Of a DNA stretch of 57,828 nucleotides, positions 1 through 9,019 are shown one piece after another. Both the position numbers and the translations under genes were made by a program. Positions within the stretch are counted from its first letter, which is position 1. The number at the start of each line of letters is the position of its first letter. The notes below the pieces were generated by a model. It did no database searches. It saw nothing but the letters and a program-made list of their open reading frames with translations, and was not told the origin of the DNA. Origin of the DNA: Megamonas sp. UBA1796 (GTDB lineage Bacteria > Bacillota > Negativicutes > Selenomonadales > Selenomonadaceae); NCBI GenBank assembly GCA_002319795.1, contig DCFU01000011.1:1-57828 (forward strand). The letters are read 5' to 3'.

Positions 1-140
1 GGCACAATCTTTATAAATACCACAATAAAAGACTACGTTTGAAGAAAGCTGCATAAACTGTAGAAAAACAGTTTTTATGGGGAAAGGGGTTGTGTACCCT
101 TTTTCCAGTAATTGCTGGCTTGCTTTCTCAATATGCATAG

Positions 141-189
141 CAAAAGGAGCTGTGGACAAAATGATTTCTCATTTTGTCACAGCCCCTTT
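141..189 (-). terminator. Probable terminator hairpin downstream of lysA
   Basis: Long inverted repeat just past the lysA stop (204-206). The arms at about 142-164 and 169-189 pair almost completely around a 4-nt loop. Read on the minus strand, the arm nearest lysA begins AAAGGGGCTGTGACAAAATG and the far arm ends in CTCCTTTT, giving a short U-rich end. The remaining bases 1-140 show no coding signal. Confidence 0.6.
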
Positions 190-203
190 GTGCAGGTTAT
201 GGT

Positions 204-1460
204 TCAGAGTACAGAACCTTCGTAACGAAGTGTAGCAAAATAATCATCAATGGTTTCGGCACGGCGGATAAGCTCTATAGAACCATCCTCATGCAATAGA
301 AGTTCAGCGCTGCGTAGCTTGCCGTTGTAATTGAAGCCCATGGCATGTCCGTGCGCGCCTGTATCATATAGGATCACGCGGTCACCAATATCAATTTTGG
401 GCAGCTGGCGGTCAATGGCAAATTTATCATTGTTCTCGCAGAGTGACCCTGTGATGTCATAAGTTTGGTCGCATGGCGCGGCTTCTTTGCCCATGATGCT
501 AATATGGTGATAGGCTCCGTATATGGCAGGGCGCATGAGGTCGGCCATACAGGCATCCAGGCCGATATAGTCCTTGAAGGTCTTTTTTTCGTGCAGTACG
601 GTCGCGACAAGGTAGCCGTATGGTCCGGTAATCGCGCGGCCAAGCTCCATCGCGATTGCCATGCCGTCAAGACCAGCAGGCTGGATGATCGCTTCATAAG
701 CCTGCCGGATTCCCTGACCAACATATTCGATGTTGACTTCATTTTCTTCTGGACGATAGGGAATGCCTATGCCGCCGCCAAGGTTCACAAACTCGAGCTG
801 GATGCCGAGTTTGTTCTTGAGTTCAACGGCGAGATTGAACATAAGCCGTGCTGTATTGATGAAGGAATCCGCATGCAGCTCATTGGAAATAACCATCGTG
901 TGAAGCCCAAAACGTTTTACTCCCCGGGAAAGAGCAATCCGATAAGCTTCAAAAAGCTGTTCGCGTGTGAGGCCGTATTTTGCTTCCTCTGGTTTGCCGA
1001 TGATGTCGTTGCCCTCTATGAGAGAACCCGGATTGTAACGGAAAGAAAGGCAGGAAGGGAAACCGGCATTCTTTTCGAGATAGTCGATGTGGGAGATATC
1101 ATCCAGATTGATGACTGCACCAAGCTCGATAGCTTTCTGAAATTCATCAGCTGGCGTATCATTTGAGGTCAGCATGATTTTTTCTCCCTGCATGCCGGCA
1201 GCATCCGCGAGCAGGAGCTCGGGCAGGGAGCTGCAATCCGCACCCGCGCCTTCTTCGCGCAGAATTTGCAGCAGTCGCGGATTTGGTGCAGCCTTTACTG
1301 CATAGTGCTCACGGAAGGACGGTGCCCAGGAAAAGGCTTTGAACAGACGGCGGATATTGGCACGAATCATTTTTTCATCGTAAATATGGAATGGCGTAGG
1401 GTGTTTTTTGATGATTTCCTCCAGCCTTTCTGGGGAAATGGGAAATTTTTTTTCTGACAT
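204..1460 (-). CDS. lysA: Diaminopimelate decarboxylase (LysA-type, PLP-dependent)
   Basis: Decarboxylates meso-diaminopimelate to L-lysine, the last step of lysine synthesis, in the cytosol. The 418 residues match the usual family length. Visible: an N-terminal alanine-racemase-type barrel with HYAVKA, where K56 should bind PLP; the phosphate-binding glycine run NLGGGIG near residue 227; the substrate-loop ELGR near residue 275; and a C-terminal beta domain with GSLCENND, whose cysteine is the family's active-site residue from the partner subunit. The ATG has GGAGG about 7 nt upstream. It has its own consensus promoter and diverges from the next gene. A related fold-III decarboxylase (for example lysine/ornithine decarboxylase) is the main alternative, but the CENND motif favours LysA. 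Confidence 0.88.
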   Translation of the reverse strand: MSEKKFPISPERLEEIIKKHPTPFHIYDEKMIRANIRRLFKAFSWAPSFREHYAVKAAPNPRLLQILREEGAGADCSSLPELLLADAAGMQGEKIMLTSNDTPADEFQKAIELGAVINLDDISHIDYLEKNAGFPSCLSFRYNPGSLIEGNDIIGKPEEAKYGLTREQLFEAYRIALSRGVKRFGLHTMVISNELHADSFINTARLMFNLAVELKNKLGIQLEFVNLGGGIGIPYRPEENEVNIEYVGQGIRQAYEAIIQPAGLDGMAIAMELGRAITGPYGYLVATVLHEKKTFKDYIGLDACMADLMRPAIYGAYHHISIMGKEAAPCDQTYDITGSLCENNDKFAIDRQLPKIDIGDRVILYDTGAHGHAMGFNYNGKLRSAELLLHEDGSIELIRRAETIDDYFATLRYEGSVL

Positions 1461-1535
1461 ATAAATTCCTCCAGTAATTCTCTATTGTGGATGGCATTAT
1501 TTGTAACCTTGTAAGTATACTGAAATCTGCCTCCA

Positions 1536-1564
1536 ATTATAACAAGAGCGCATAACGTTGTCAA
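1536..1564 (-). promoter_or_regulatory. Consensus sigma-70-type promoter for lysA
   Basis: On the minus strand a perfect TTGACA (1564-1559) is separated by exactly 17 nt from a perfect TATAAT (1541-1536). Transcription would start near 1529, leaving a leader of about 70 nt before the lysA ATG. I see no lysine riboswitch or T-box in that short leader. Confidence 0.85.
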
Positions 1565-1669
1565 TTAAAGAACAGAATTTATATAGGTTGGGAACTTTTT
1601 TTATTTCCAGCGAAAATATGGTAGAATACAGTATAATAGATGTAACAGATAGAAGGCGGGGGGAGAATT

Positions 1670-2041
1670 ATGCGGAGAGTATGGGCATTTTTAAAGTTTT
1701 TTCGGAAGGATCTTATCATCATGCTGCTCGCGATGCGCAATCCTGCAACGCCGAGGCTGGTAAAGGGACTCATGCTGGCAGCACTTTTGTACCTTATAAG
1801 TCCAATCGACCTGATACCGGATACAATACCTTTTTTTGGCCTTCTGGATGATGCCATTATTGTGCCTGCAGCTGTCTGCGGGCTTATGAATTTTCTTCCG
1901 CCATCGGTACGGGCTGAGAGCGAGTACCGTGCCCAGCAGCTGGTACGGCGCATGCCATATATACTTCTGGCTGTTTCTATCGTAATTTTTCTCTGGATCG
2001 TACTGCTTATCTGGGGCATATATTCTCTGTTGTTCAGATGA
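1670..2041 (+). CDS. DUF1232 / YkvA-like small membrane protein
   Basis: 123-residue protein of the DUF1232 (YkvA) family, whose biochemical role is unknown. The family signature is clear at about residues 39-62: a hydrophobic stretch, then SPIDLIPDTIPFFGLLDD, then a further hydrophobic stretch. A second strongly hydrophobic helix (about 97-120) ends the protein, so it is probably an inner-membrane protein with two or three segments. The start has GGGGGAG 5-6 nt upstream. A TATAAT lies at 1632-1637 without a convincing -35. It precedes topB by 42 nt on the same strand; no functional link is evident. Confidence 0.8.
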   Translation: MRRVWAFLKFFRKDLIIMLLAMRNPATPRLVKGLMLAALLYLISPIDLIPDTIPFFGLLDDAIIVPAAVCGLMNFLPPSVRAESEYRAQQLVRRMPYILLAVSIVIFLWIVLLIWGIYSLLFR

Positions 2042-2083
2042 GCAGCGCGCGTGGTTAACATAATTTAAAGTAGGTGTAATACA

Positions 2084-4525
2084 TTGAGACTCTATATTGC
2101 CGAAAAGCCGAGCATGGGTGCGGAGATTGCAAAGTGCCTCACGGGTCCGCTTACAAGGCGGGACGGTTATCTGGAAACAAAGGACGGAATCGTGACATGG
2201 GGCTTTGGGCATATCCTGCGTCAGGCCGAACCAAATGAATATGATGCGCGCTACAAAGCTTGGCGTGATGAGGACTTGCCCATAGTGCCGCAACAGTGGA
2301 AGCTGCTTGTCGATGAAAAGTGTATAAAACAGTTCAATATAGTCAAGGGCCTTATTGCGCATGCAGATGAAATCGTGCATGCGGGTGACCCGGATCGTGA
2401 GGGGCAGCTGCTCATTGATGAGGTGCTCGATTATGTGGGGAATACAAAGCCTGTAAGACGTATTCTGCTGAACGCACTGGATGAAAAAAGCATAAAAAAA
2501 GCGAACGCCAATCTTCGGGATAATCATGAATTTTTCAATCTCAAACAGTCGGCGCTTGCCCGTGCGCGGGCAGACTGGCTTATTGGCATGAATCTTTCAC
2601 GGGCCTATACGCTTGCCGCGAGGCGCGCAGGACATGATATAACGCTGCCTGTTGGCCGGGTGAAGACACCAACGCTGGCACTTGTAGTGCGTCGTGAGCG
2701 CGAAATAGAAAATTTTAAACCGGTGGATTATTATACCATCAAGGCAGAATTTACCCATACAAATGGGCAGTTTTGGGCAAGTTGGAAGCCACAGGAGGAA
2801 CAGGCGGGACTCGACAGCGAAGGGCGGCTGTTAGATGCGGCTGTTGCCGGGGCAAAGCTGGCAGAGTTTGCGGAACAACCACGCGATGGTATTATTTCGT
2901 CTTATCAAAAGCTGCAGAAAAAAGAACCGCAGCGGCTGCCTTTTTCGCTTTCGTCACTGCAGGTGCTGGCAGGCCGCCGTTTTGGCTATGATCCGCAGCT
3001 CGTGCTTGATACGGCACAAAAGCTTTATGAACGTAAGCTTACGACGTATCCGCGTTCCGACTGTGAGTATTTGCCAGTGAATCAACTGTCGGATGCAAAG
3101 CAGATTTTGGGAAATCTCAGTGCAGGAGATGATACTGCGTTGGCGGGCTGGGCCAGGGGGGCGGATATGAGCATGAAAAGCCGTGCCTGGAATGATAAGA
3201 AAATTTCTGCGCATCATGCGATTATTCCTACTACGGTACGCATAAAGCTCAATACGCTTTCAGGAACGGAGCGCAATCTTTATTTTCTCATTGCCCAGGC
3301 CTATATAGCGCAATTTTATCCGCTGTTCCTTTATGATCAAACCAGAGTGCAGATTACCTACAAGGATGAGCTTTTTACGGCCAGTGGCCGCGTTGTACGG
3401 GATTTGGGCTGGAAACTGCTCTACACGGCGAATTCTGGTAAAAATGACAAAGAAGAAAACAAGGAAGACAGCAAAGAAGACGATGCCGAAGAAAATGAGG
3501 ACGTCTCTGCTCTGCCACTCATGAAAAAGAAGGATGCCGTGCTCTATGAGGATGGACAGCTTGATAAGAAGGTAACGAAGCCGTCCGTACGTTTTACACC
3601 GGCAACCTTGCTCGCGGGTATGAAGGAAATCCATAAGTATGTCAAGGACCCGGAAGCAAAGAAAAAACTTAAGGATGTTTATGGCATCGGTACGGAAGCT
3701 ACGCGTGCGACGATTATTGACGATCTTATCAAAAGGAGTTTTTTAAAGCCCGAGGGCAAAAAGAAGTACCTTGTACCGACACCAGCGGCGTACCTTCTTG
3801 TCGATGCGCTGCCGGATGAGATGATATATCCGGATTCAACGGCAATCTGGGAGGACCAGCTGCATTCCATGGCCGAAGGGGAGGGCACACTTGAGGCATT
3901 TTTGCAGTCGCAGATTGCATTCACGCGGCTGCTCTGTACCAAGGCTATTGGTGTGCATATGGAAGTGAAGGGCGAGTTCCCCTGCCCGCGCTGCAAACGA
4001 GGTGCCATGGTCAGGCGCCATGGGAAGAATGGCGATTTCTGGGGATGCTCGAACTATCCGCACTGTCGTATGAGCTGTGATGATAAGGACGGAAAGCCGG
4101 ACTTTTCTGCAGCTGGCACTGCGGCAGAAAATATTCGTACAGCAGGGAGTGTGCGTAAGGCGCCTGCTCCGGCAGATAGTTATGCAGCTATGTCACCGTA
4201 TATGTCAGAGGCTGAGATGGCTGCGTTTAGTGAACAATTCCAGCCTATGGTTTCGGCACAGGCGCTCATTGCACAGCGTGGTGGAGGCCAGGCGCAAGCC
4301 GGAAACGGGCGCTTTGACGATAAAACGCGGCATTCGGCAAGTCCGTTGGAACATATGGAGGTACAACCAGTCAACAAGGAGACAGGCTATCTCTGCCCGC
4401 GTTGTCGGGAGGGAGCATTGCGGCGCATTGAGGGTAAAAACGGTGCGTTCTGGGGATGTGTGAATTATCCGCGTTGCACGGCAACTTTTGATGATGACAA
4501 AGGAAAGCCGGTATTGGACGGATGA
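2084..4525 (+). CDS. topB: DNA topoisomerase III (type IA)
   Basis: Type IA topoisomerase of 813 residues that breaks one DNA strand through a tyrosyl phosphodiester and decatenates replication intermediates. Order seen: Toprim domain (starts RLYIAEKPSM; DPDREGQ near residue 104), core with RARADWLIGMNLSRAYT and GRVKTPTLAL, then the active-site region TTYPRSDCEYL with the catalytic tyrosine at about residue 322. Two zinc ribbons follow (CPRCKRG...CSNYPHC and CPRCREG...CVNYPRC), joined by a low-complexity linker of about 100 residues. An acidic insert rich in D, E and K lies near residues 449-475. The start is TTG, chosen because the Toprim domain begins at the next residues and an AGGTG lies about 7 nt upstream; no nearer ATG is in frame. 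Confidence 0.93.
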   Translation: MRLYIAEKPSMGAEIAKCLTGPLTRRDGYLETKDGIVTWGFGHILRQAEPNEYDARYKAWRDEDLPIVPQQWKLLVDEKCIKQFNIVKGLIAHADEIVHAGDPDREGQLLIDEVLDYVGNTKPVRRILLNALDEKSIKKANANLRDNHEFFNLKQSALARARADWLIGMNLSRAYTLAARRAGHDITLPVGRVKTPTLALVVRREREIENFKPVDYYTIKAEFTHTNGQFWASWKPQEEQAGLDSEGRLLDAAVAGAKLAEFAEQPRDGIISSYQKLQKKEPQRLPFSLSSLQVLAGRRFGYDPQLVLDTAQKLYERKLTTYPRSDCEYLPVNQLSDAKQILGNLSAGDDTALAGWARGADMSMKSRAWNDKKISAHHAIIPTTVRIKLNTLSGTERNLYFLIAQAYIAQFYPLFLYDQTRVQITYKDELFTASGRVVRDLGWKLLYTANSGKNDKEENKEDSKEDDAEENEDVSALPLMKKKDAVLYEDGQLDKKVTKPSVRFTPATLLAGMKEIHKYVKDPEAKKKLKDVYGIGTEATRATIIDDLIKRSFLKPEGKKKYLVPTPAAYLLVDALPDEMIYPDSTAIWEDQLHSMAEGEGTLEAFLQSQIAFTRLLCTKAIGVHMEVKGEFPCPRCKRGAMVRRHGKNGDFWGCSNYPHCRMSCDDKDGKPDFSAAGTAAENIRTAGSVRKAPAPADSYAAMSPYMSEAEMAAFSEQFQPMVSAQALIAQRGGGQAQAGNGRFDDKTRHSASPLEHMEVQPVNKETGYLCPRCREGALRRIEGKNGAFWGCVNYPRCTATFDDDKGKPVLDG

Positions 4526-4566
4526 AGAGTTTTATAATTTATGTTATATAATAAGAGGAGAAAAAA

Positions 4567-5715
4567 ATGACAAAAAGCTTTTTGGAACTGGGTCTCAGTG
4601 AAGAGATTGCGAGAGCTGTCGAGCAGCTGGGATTCACAGAGCCGACAGAGATACAACAGCAGGCTGTGCCGAAGGCACTGGCAGGCGTAGATATTGCGGG
4701 GCAGGCGCCGACAGGGACAGGGAAGACGCTGGCGTATCTGTTGCCGTTGCTGCAAAAGATTGATGCAGCGAACAATAGCGTACAGGCCGTGGTGCTTGCA
4801 CCAACTTATGAGCTGGCTATGCAGATTGCCGGAGAACTTACGAAGCTGGTTACGGCGGGAAATATCCCTGTGCGCTCGCTGGCAATTATCGGCGGTGCCA
4901 ATATTGTGAGGCAGATTGAGAAGCTCAAGAAAAAGCCACAGGTCGTGGTTGGATCGGCAGGAAGAATCCTTGAACTGGCACGTAAGGGCAAGCTCAAGCT
5001 TGGCAGTGTGAGCTTCCTTGTACTGGATGAGTTCGACCGTCTGCTCGATGACCAGAATCAGCAGTCTGTGGCAGAGGTGGTGGAGCTTTTGCCGGTGAAG
5101 CGTCAGGTGCTGTTTTTTTCCGCTACGGCACCAAAGAAAGCGCTGGAGAGAGCCGATGCCCTTGCGACACCGGAGCATATACGCATTGAAGGCGATATGA
5201 CGGCACTGCCAGCCATGGAAAATCTCTATTTTATTACGCCGTTTCGTGATAAAATAGAGACATTGCGAAAGCTTACGCGCACGCTTCCGGTAAAGCGGGG
5301 TCTCGTGTTTGTCAATCGGGTATTCGATACGGAAAAAATGCTTGAAAAGCTCCGCTATGACGGTGTCCGGGTGGAATCCCTGCTGGGATCGGCTGATAAG
5401 ATGGCGCGGAAGAATGCGATCGGGGCCTTTAAAGCGGGTAAGGTAGAGTTGCTTCTGGCAACGGATATTGCAGCACGCGGGCTTGATATCGAGGGGATAG
5501 ATTATGTATTCAACATGGATGTGCCTGATACGGCGCAGATCTATCTGCATAGAGCCGGGCGTACTGCTCGTGCCGGAGCTGCGGGAAAGGTCGTTACTCT
5601 CGTGGATAAGAAGGAAGAACCTAAGATTGAACAGCTTGCAAAAAAACTGGCTGTGGAGTTCCGTCCGCTTAAAAGAAAACCGGACGGCGAAACGAAAAAA
5701 AAGAGTAAAAGATAA
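4567..5715 (+). CDS. DEAD-box-family RNA helicase with a DEFD motif II
   Basis: ATP-dependent RNA helicase of 382 residues, a minimal two-RecA-domain core. Motifs in order: Q motif with FTEPTEIQQQAVP, motif I APTGTGKT, motif Ia-like PTYELAMQ, a Ib-like GSAGRILEL (families usually have TPGR), motif II DEFD at residues 154-157 instead of DEAD, motif III SAT, and motif VI HRAGRTARAG. The short C-terminus is lysine-rich, which fits non-specific RNA binding. A good Shine-Dalgarno (AAGAGGAG) lies 6 nt before the ATG, 41 nt after topB. Likely roles are ribosome assembly or mRNA turnover; the subfamily cannot be fixed by eye. Confidence 0.88.
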   Translation: MTKSFLELGLSEEIARAVEQLGFTEPTEIQQQAVPKALAGVDIAGQAPTGTGKTLAYLLPLLQKIDAANNSVQAVVLAPTYELAMQIAGELTKLVTAGNIPVRSLAIIGGANIVRQIEKLKKKPQVVVGSAGRILELARKGKLKLGSVSFLVLDEFDRLLDDQNQQSVAEVVELLPVKRQVLFFSATAPKKALERADALATPEHIRIEGDMTALPAMENLYFITPFRDKIETLRKLTRTLPVKRGLVFVNRVFDTEKMLEKLRYDGVRVESLLGSADKMARKNAIGAFKAGKVELLLATDIAARGLDIEGIDYVFNMDVPDTAQIYLHRAGRTARAGAAGKVVTLVDKKEEPKIEQLAKKLAVEFRPLKRKPDGETKKKSKR

Positions 5716-5744
5716 CCTTATATAAATTTTTGGAGGGTTTGTAT

Positions 5745-7073
5745 TTGGAATTGTTGCCGATTGTTTTTAAATTGGTGCTTGTTTTTCTGCTGATTTTCAT
5801 GAATGGATTTTTTGTTGCTGCGGAGTTTGCTGTAGTCAAGATACGCACCTCACGTTTGGATATGATGATCCAGGAAGGAAATAAGCGGGCAAAATATGCG
5901 AAGACGCTTACAGACCATATCGATGCATCATTATCCGTAACGCAGCTTGGCATTACATTAGCATCTTTGGGACTTGGCTGGATCGGTGAGCCGACAGTCG
6001 CCAGTTTACTGCATCCACTCATGGAGATGCTGGGAATCGGGGAGCCGGCCGCCCATACAATTGCCTTTGCTATGGCCTTTTCGGTCATTACAGCATTTCA
6101 TATCGTGCTGGGCGAGCTCACGCCAAAATCTATGGCTATCCAGAATGTGGAAAGTGTTGTGCTTGGCGTTGCGCTGCCTATGCTCATTTTTCATCGGATT
6201 ATGTACCCGTTCGTCTGGTTTTTGAACCATGTGGCGAATTGGGTTGTACGCCAGCTGGGATTTGAGGTTTCTGGTGGGGGAAGCGCCGCGCATACGGAGG
6301 AAGAAATCCGTATCCTCATGGAGGAGAGCCATAAGCAGGGATATATTGATAAGACGGAACTGGATTTTGTTGATAATGTCTTTGATTTTACAGAGCTGAG
6401 TGTACGCGAGATTATGATTCCGCGCACCGATATGATTTGTTTGTACATTGAAGACGGTATTGAAGAAAATATAGCGACAGCCCTGAAAAATCATCCAACA
6501 CGTTATCCAATCTGCGATGAGGATAAGGATGATATTATAGGATTTTTGCATATTAAAGATTTACTGCGTTCGCTCTATCTTGGAACTAAGCCAAATCTCC
6601 GTAAGCTGGCGCGCAAGGCTCTTGTCGTGCCGGAGAGCATGGCGGTGAGCAATCTGCTCAAGATTATGCAGAAACAGAAATCGCAGCTTGCTATTGTGGT
6701 CGACGAATATGGCGGCACTTCTGGTATGGTCACAATCGAGGATGTCATTGAGGAGATTGTCGGGGATATTCAGGATGAGTTTGATCAGGAGAGACCTGAA
6801 ATTGAAAAAAGGGACGATAGAATCTGTTCGGTAGATGCCAAGCTGCTGCTGGAGGAGCTGGCTGATGAACTGGGTGTCAGAATTGAGGCCGGGAATATTG
6901 ATACGCTTGGCGGCTGGCTCTATTCTCAGGTGGATACGCCGCCCCGTGTGGGGCAAAAGGCCACTTGGGAGGATAGTGAATTTTTCGTCGAGGAAATAGA
7001 TAACGTGCGTATTACGCGTGTGTTGGTGAAGCTTGCCAGAGAGCTTCCGGAAGATGAGGAGGAAGACCGGTGA
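5745..7073 (+). CDS. HlyC/CorC-family protein (CNNM + CBS pair + CorC domain)
   Basis: Membrane protein of about 442 residues related to CorC/HlyC and magnesium/cobalt-efflux CNNM proteins. An N-terminal DUF21/CNNM region with three or four hydrophobic segments (about 1-200, with MNGFFVAAEFAVVK) is followed by a CBS pair (about 215-335; IMIPRTDMICL, then VVDEYGGTSGMVTIEDVIEEIVGD) and the C-terminal CorC/HlyC domain ending in acidic residues. The reading frame opens at a TTG at 5730, but that codon is part of the ribosome site itself. I take the TTG at 5745, 7 nt after GGAGGG. Its stop overlaps the next gene's start by 4 nt, so the two are probably translationally coupled. Confidence 0.87.
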   Translation: MELLPIVFKLVLVFLLIFMNGFFVAAEFAVVKIRTSRLDMMIQEGNKRAKYAKTLTDHIDASLSVTQLGITLASLGLGWIGEPTVASLLHPLMEMLGIGEPAAHTIAFAMAFSVITAFHIVLGELTPKSMAIQNVESVVLGVALPMLIFHRIMYPFVWFLNHVANWVVRQLGFEVSGGGSAAHTEEEIRILMEESHKQGYIDKTELDFVDNVFDFTELSVREIMIPRTDMICLYIEDGIEENIATALKNHPTRYPICDEDKDDIIGFLHIKDLLRSLYLGTKPNLRKLARKALVVPESMAVSNLLKIMQKQKSQLAIVVDEYGGTSGMVTIEDVIEEIVGDIQDEFDQERPEIEKRDDRICSVDAKLLLEELADELGVRIEAGNIDTLGGWLYSQVDTPPRVGQKATWEDSEFFVEEIDNVRITRVLVKLARELPEDEEEDR

Positions 7074-7540
7074 GACAGATAAAATATTGTGATTCGCCGA
7101 TAGGCCCTTTGACAGTTATGGCAGAGGGCGGCGCCATCGTAGCTGTGTCTTTTGGAAGGAACAAGCAGACCGGTCAAAACAGCATAGGTGAGGATGCACT
7201 GCTGAACCGAGCTGTCTGCCAGCTTGATGAATACTTTGCGGGCAGGCGCCAATGCTTTGATTTACCGCTGGCTCCAGCGGGGACACCTTTCCAGCAAACA
7301 GTCTGGAAGGCTCTGCAGCAAATACCTTATGGCGAGACATGCAGCTATGGTGATATTGCCAGGCGCATAGGAAAACCGCGGGCGGGGCGTGCGGTTGGGG
7401 GTGCAAACCATCAGAATCCGATTCCTGTAATCATTCCCTGCCATCGCGTTATCGGCGCTGACGGCAGCCTTACAGGTTATGGCGGAGGACTTACAATCAA
7501 GGAAAAACTGCTGAAACTTGAAAAATATGGCAAAATATAG
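7070..7540 (+). CDS. ogt: Methylated-DNA--protein-cysteine S-methyltransferase
   Basis: Suicide repair protein (156 residues) that transfers alkyl groups from O6-alkylguanine in DNA to its own cysteine. The C-terminal domain has the family hallmark IPCHRVIG, with acceptor Cys124, preceded by the helix-turn-helix region IPYGETCSYGDIA and the arginine-finger segment around RAVGGANHQNP. The N-terminal domain is short, as in Ogt and unlike Ada. The GTG start overlaps the TGA of the preceding CorC-like gene. A hairpin beginning 46 nt after the stop probably ends the transcript. Confidence 0.92.
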   Translation: MRQIKYCDSPIGPLTVMAEGGAIVAVSFGRNKQTGQNSIGEDALLNRAVCQLDEYFAGRRQCFDLPLAPAGTPFQQTVWKALQQIPYGETCSYGDIARRIGKPRAGRAVGGANHQNPIPVIIPCHRVIGADGSLTGYGGGLTIKEKLLKLEKYGKI

Positions 7541-7555
7541 GCACCTGGGGATGCG

Positions 7556-7585
7556 CTGACCGGATATAGATTGATATGGTATACT
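7556..7585 (+). promoter_or_regulatory. Promoter for the NlpC/P60 gene
   Basis: CTGACC (7556-7561) and TATACT (7580-7585) are spaced by 18 nt, which gives an expected start near 7592. That start lies inside the left arm of the hairpin at 7587-7622, so promoter and upstream terminator overlap. Confidence 0.5.
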
Positions 7586-7586
7586 G

Positions 7587-7626
7587 GGGAAGGGTTTCCA
7601 CGAGACAGGTGGAGCCCTTCCCTTGT
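7587..7626 (+). terminator. GC-rich hairpin between ogt and the NlpC/P60 gene
   Basis: GGGAAGGG (7587-7594) pairs with CCCTTCCC (7615-7622), and CCAC (7598-7601) with GTGG (7609-7612), around a 7-nt loop. A moderately T-rich tract follows. It is best read as the ogt terminator. Transcripts starting at the adjacent promoter would carry only part of the left arm. Confidence 0.55.
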
Positions 7627-7659
7627 TCGTTTTCGTGTATTAAAAATGGGGGGACACGG

Positions 7660-8958
7660 ATGAAAAATATTTTTCTGTTCATGATTTTAGTGCTTTGCCT
7701 GTTGTCTGGTACAGTGGCCTATGCCGCCGGTAGTGCCGATGCTGACAGAGCTGTGGATACCGCAGATTATTGGTGCACGCGTGATGTCGACGGAGAGACG
7801 ACTCTTATGACGCAGGAGGAGATACATAATCTCAATGCCTTGATACGTCAGCGCAGCATGCATGTAGTCGATCTTGAGAACTATCCGGAGAATATGAGCG
7901 GCAATGCTGTGCGAAACTATATAAGAAAGAGCATGCCAGCGGGGCAGGACTTTTATGTGCAGGGCCGCCCGCTTACTTTTATGGCCCGGCAGAAGATATT
8001 GGCTGCCTGCGGTCTGGATGGCGTGCAGGATGAAAATCCTGTGCGTTATGCGGTTACCGTCCGCCGGGTAAATTTGCGTCTTTTACCTACAGAGGAAAGC
8101 TGGTCTGAGGGACCGGCCGATACGCATACGGATGTACTGCAGGCTACAGCCGTCGATCCGGCCGAACCCGTAGCGGTTCTGGCCCGGAGTACGGATGGAA
8201 CCTTTTACTTCGTACAGATGCGCAACTACCGCGGCTGGCTTGCTGCCGATGCACTGGCCTTTGCCGAACGCGATAAATGGCTCGCTTATGTTGCGCCGCA
8301 GCAATTCCTTGTGGTTACGAAAAATCTCAAAAAAACGAAGATTCGCGGACAAGATATATGCTTTCAGATGGGAAGCCGTATCCCTTTCATAAAAAAGGAC
8401 GGGAAGGTATGGCTGGCGGTTTTGCCGCAGGCACAGGGAGGCCGTCTGAAGGAAAAAACAATCAAGCTCAGAGATGATGGTACCCTGCACGAGGGTTGGC
8501 TGCCGTATACGCGCAATGCTTTGCTGCGGCAGGCCTTTGGCTTTTTAGGCGATGCCTATGGCTGGGGAGGACTCAATAACAGCGTCGATTGTTCTTCATT
8601 TGTGGCAGATGTTTATCGTACGGTGGGCATTGAGCTTCCGCGCAACGCGAATCAGCAGGAACGGGTATTCAATATAAGCACGTCGTTCACGGATATGGAC
8701 AGCGGACAGCGAATGGACGCCCTTCGGGCAGTCAAACCAGGAGAACTTATTTTCATGGATGGGCATGTTATGATGTTTTTGGGATGCACGGAGGAAGGGA
8801 CGCCGATGGTCATCCATGCACCAGGCAGTTTTTATACCTTTGTGGGCGATACCGTTACGCGGCATGCTGGCTGTGTGTCAGTATCGGATGTATTCTTCCG
8901 GGACAGCCGCGGACAGATCGCTATGGATCTGTTTACGAGTATTGGTTCGATGAAATGA
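7660..8958 (+). CDS. Secreted NlpC/P60 peptidoglycan hydrolase with SH3-type domains
   Basis: Probable gamma-D-glutamyl-diamino-acid endopeptidase acting on cell-wall peptides. The 432 residues start with a Sec signal peptide (hydrophobic core about 4-17, likely cut after AYA near residue 22). A middle region (about 120-280) has the look of bacterial SH3 domains (VRRVNLRLLPTE; then GWLAADAL), and a C-terminal NlpC/P60 domain has WGGLNNSVDCSSFV with catalytic Cys311, GHVMMFLG with His369, and His386. The frame is open further upstream, but the ATG at 7660 is right because it has a GGGGGG ribosome site and begins the signal peptide. No lipobox cysteine is seen, so the protein is periplasmic rather than a lipoprotein. 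Confidence 0.88.
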   Translation: MKNIFLFMILVLCLLSGTVAYAAGSADADRAVDTADYWCTRDVDGETTLMTQEEIHNLNALIRQRSMHVVDLENYPENMSGNAVRNYIRKSMPAGQDFYVQGRPLTFMARQKILAACGLDGVQDENPVRYAVTVRRVNLRLLPTEESWSEGPADTHTDVLQATAVDPAEPVAVLARSTDGTFYFVQMRNYRGWLAADALAFAERDKWLAYVAPQQFLVVTKNLKKTKIRGQDICFQMGSRIPFIKKDGKVWLAVLPQAQGGRLKEKTIKLRDDGTLHEGWLPYTRNALLRQAFGFLGDAYGWGGLNNSVDCSSFVADVYRTVGIELPRNANQQERVFNISTSFTDMDSGQRMDALRAVKPGELIFMDGHVMMFLGCTEEGTPMVIHAPGSFYTFVGDTVTRHAGCVSVSDVFFRDSRGQIAMDLFTSIGSMK

Positions 8959-9019
8959 AATCTGCTTTTACAGTATTATCTATGTGGAAAAGCTGCGTTC
9001 CTATGGGAGGTGAAGGCAA

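Noticed and set aside
4465..5550. Long open frame on the minus strand opposite the helicase gene
   Set aside because: It lies fully antisense to a gene with complete helicase motifs and its product has no domain or hydrophobic pattern of a real protein; it is a shadow of codon bias.
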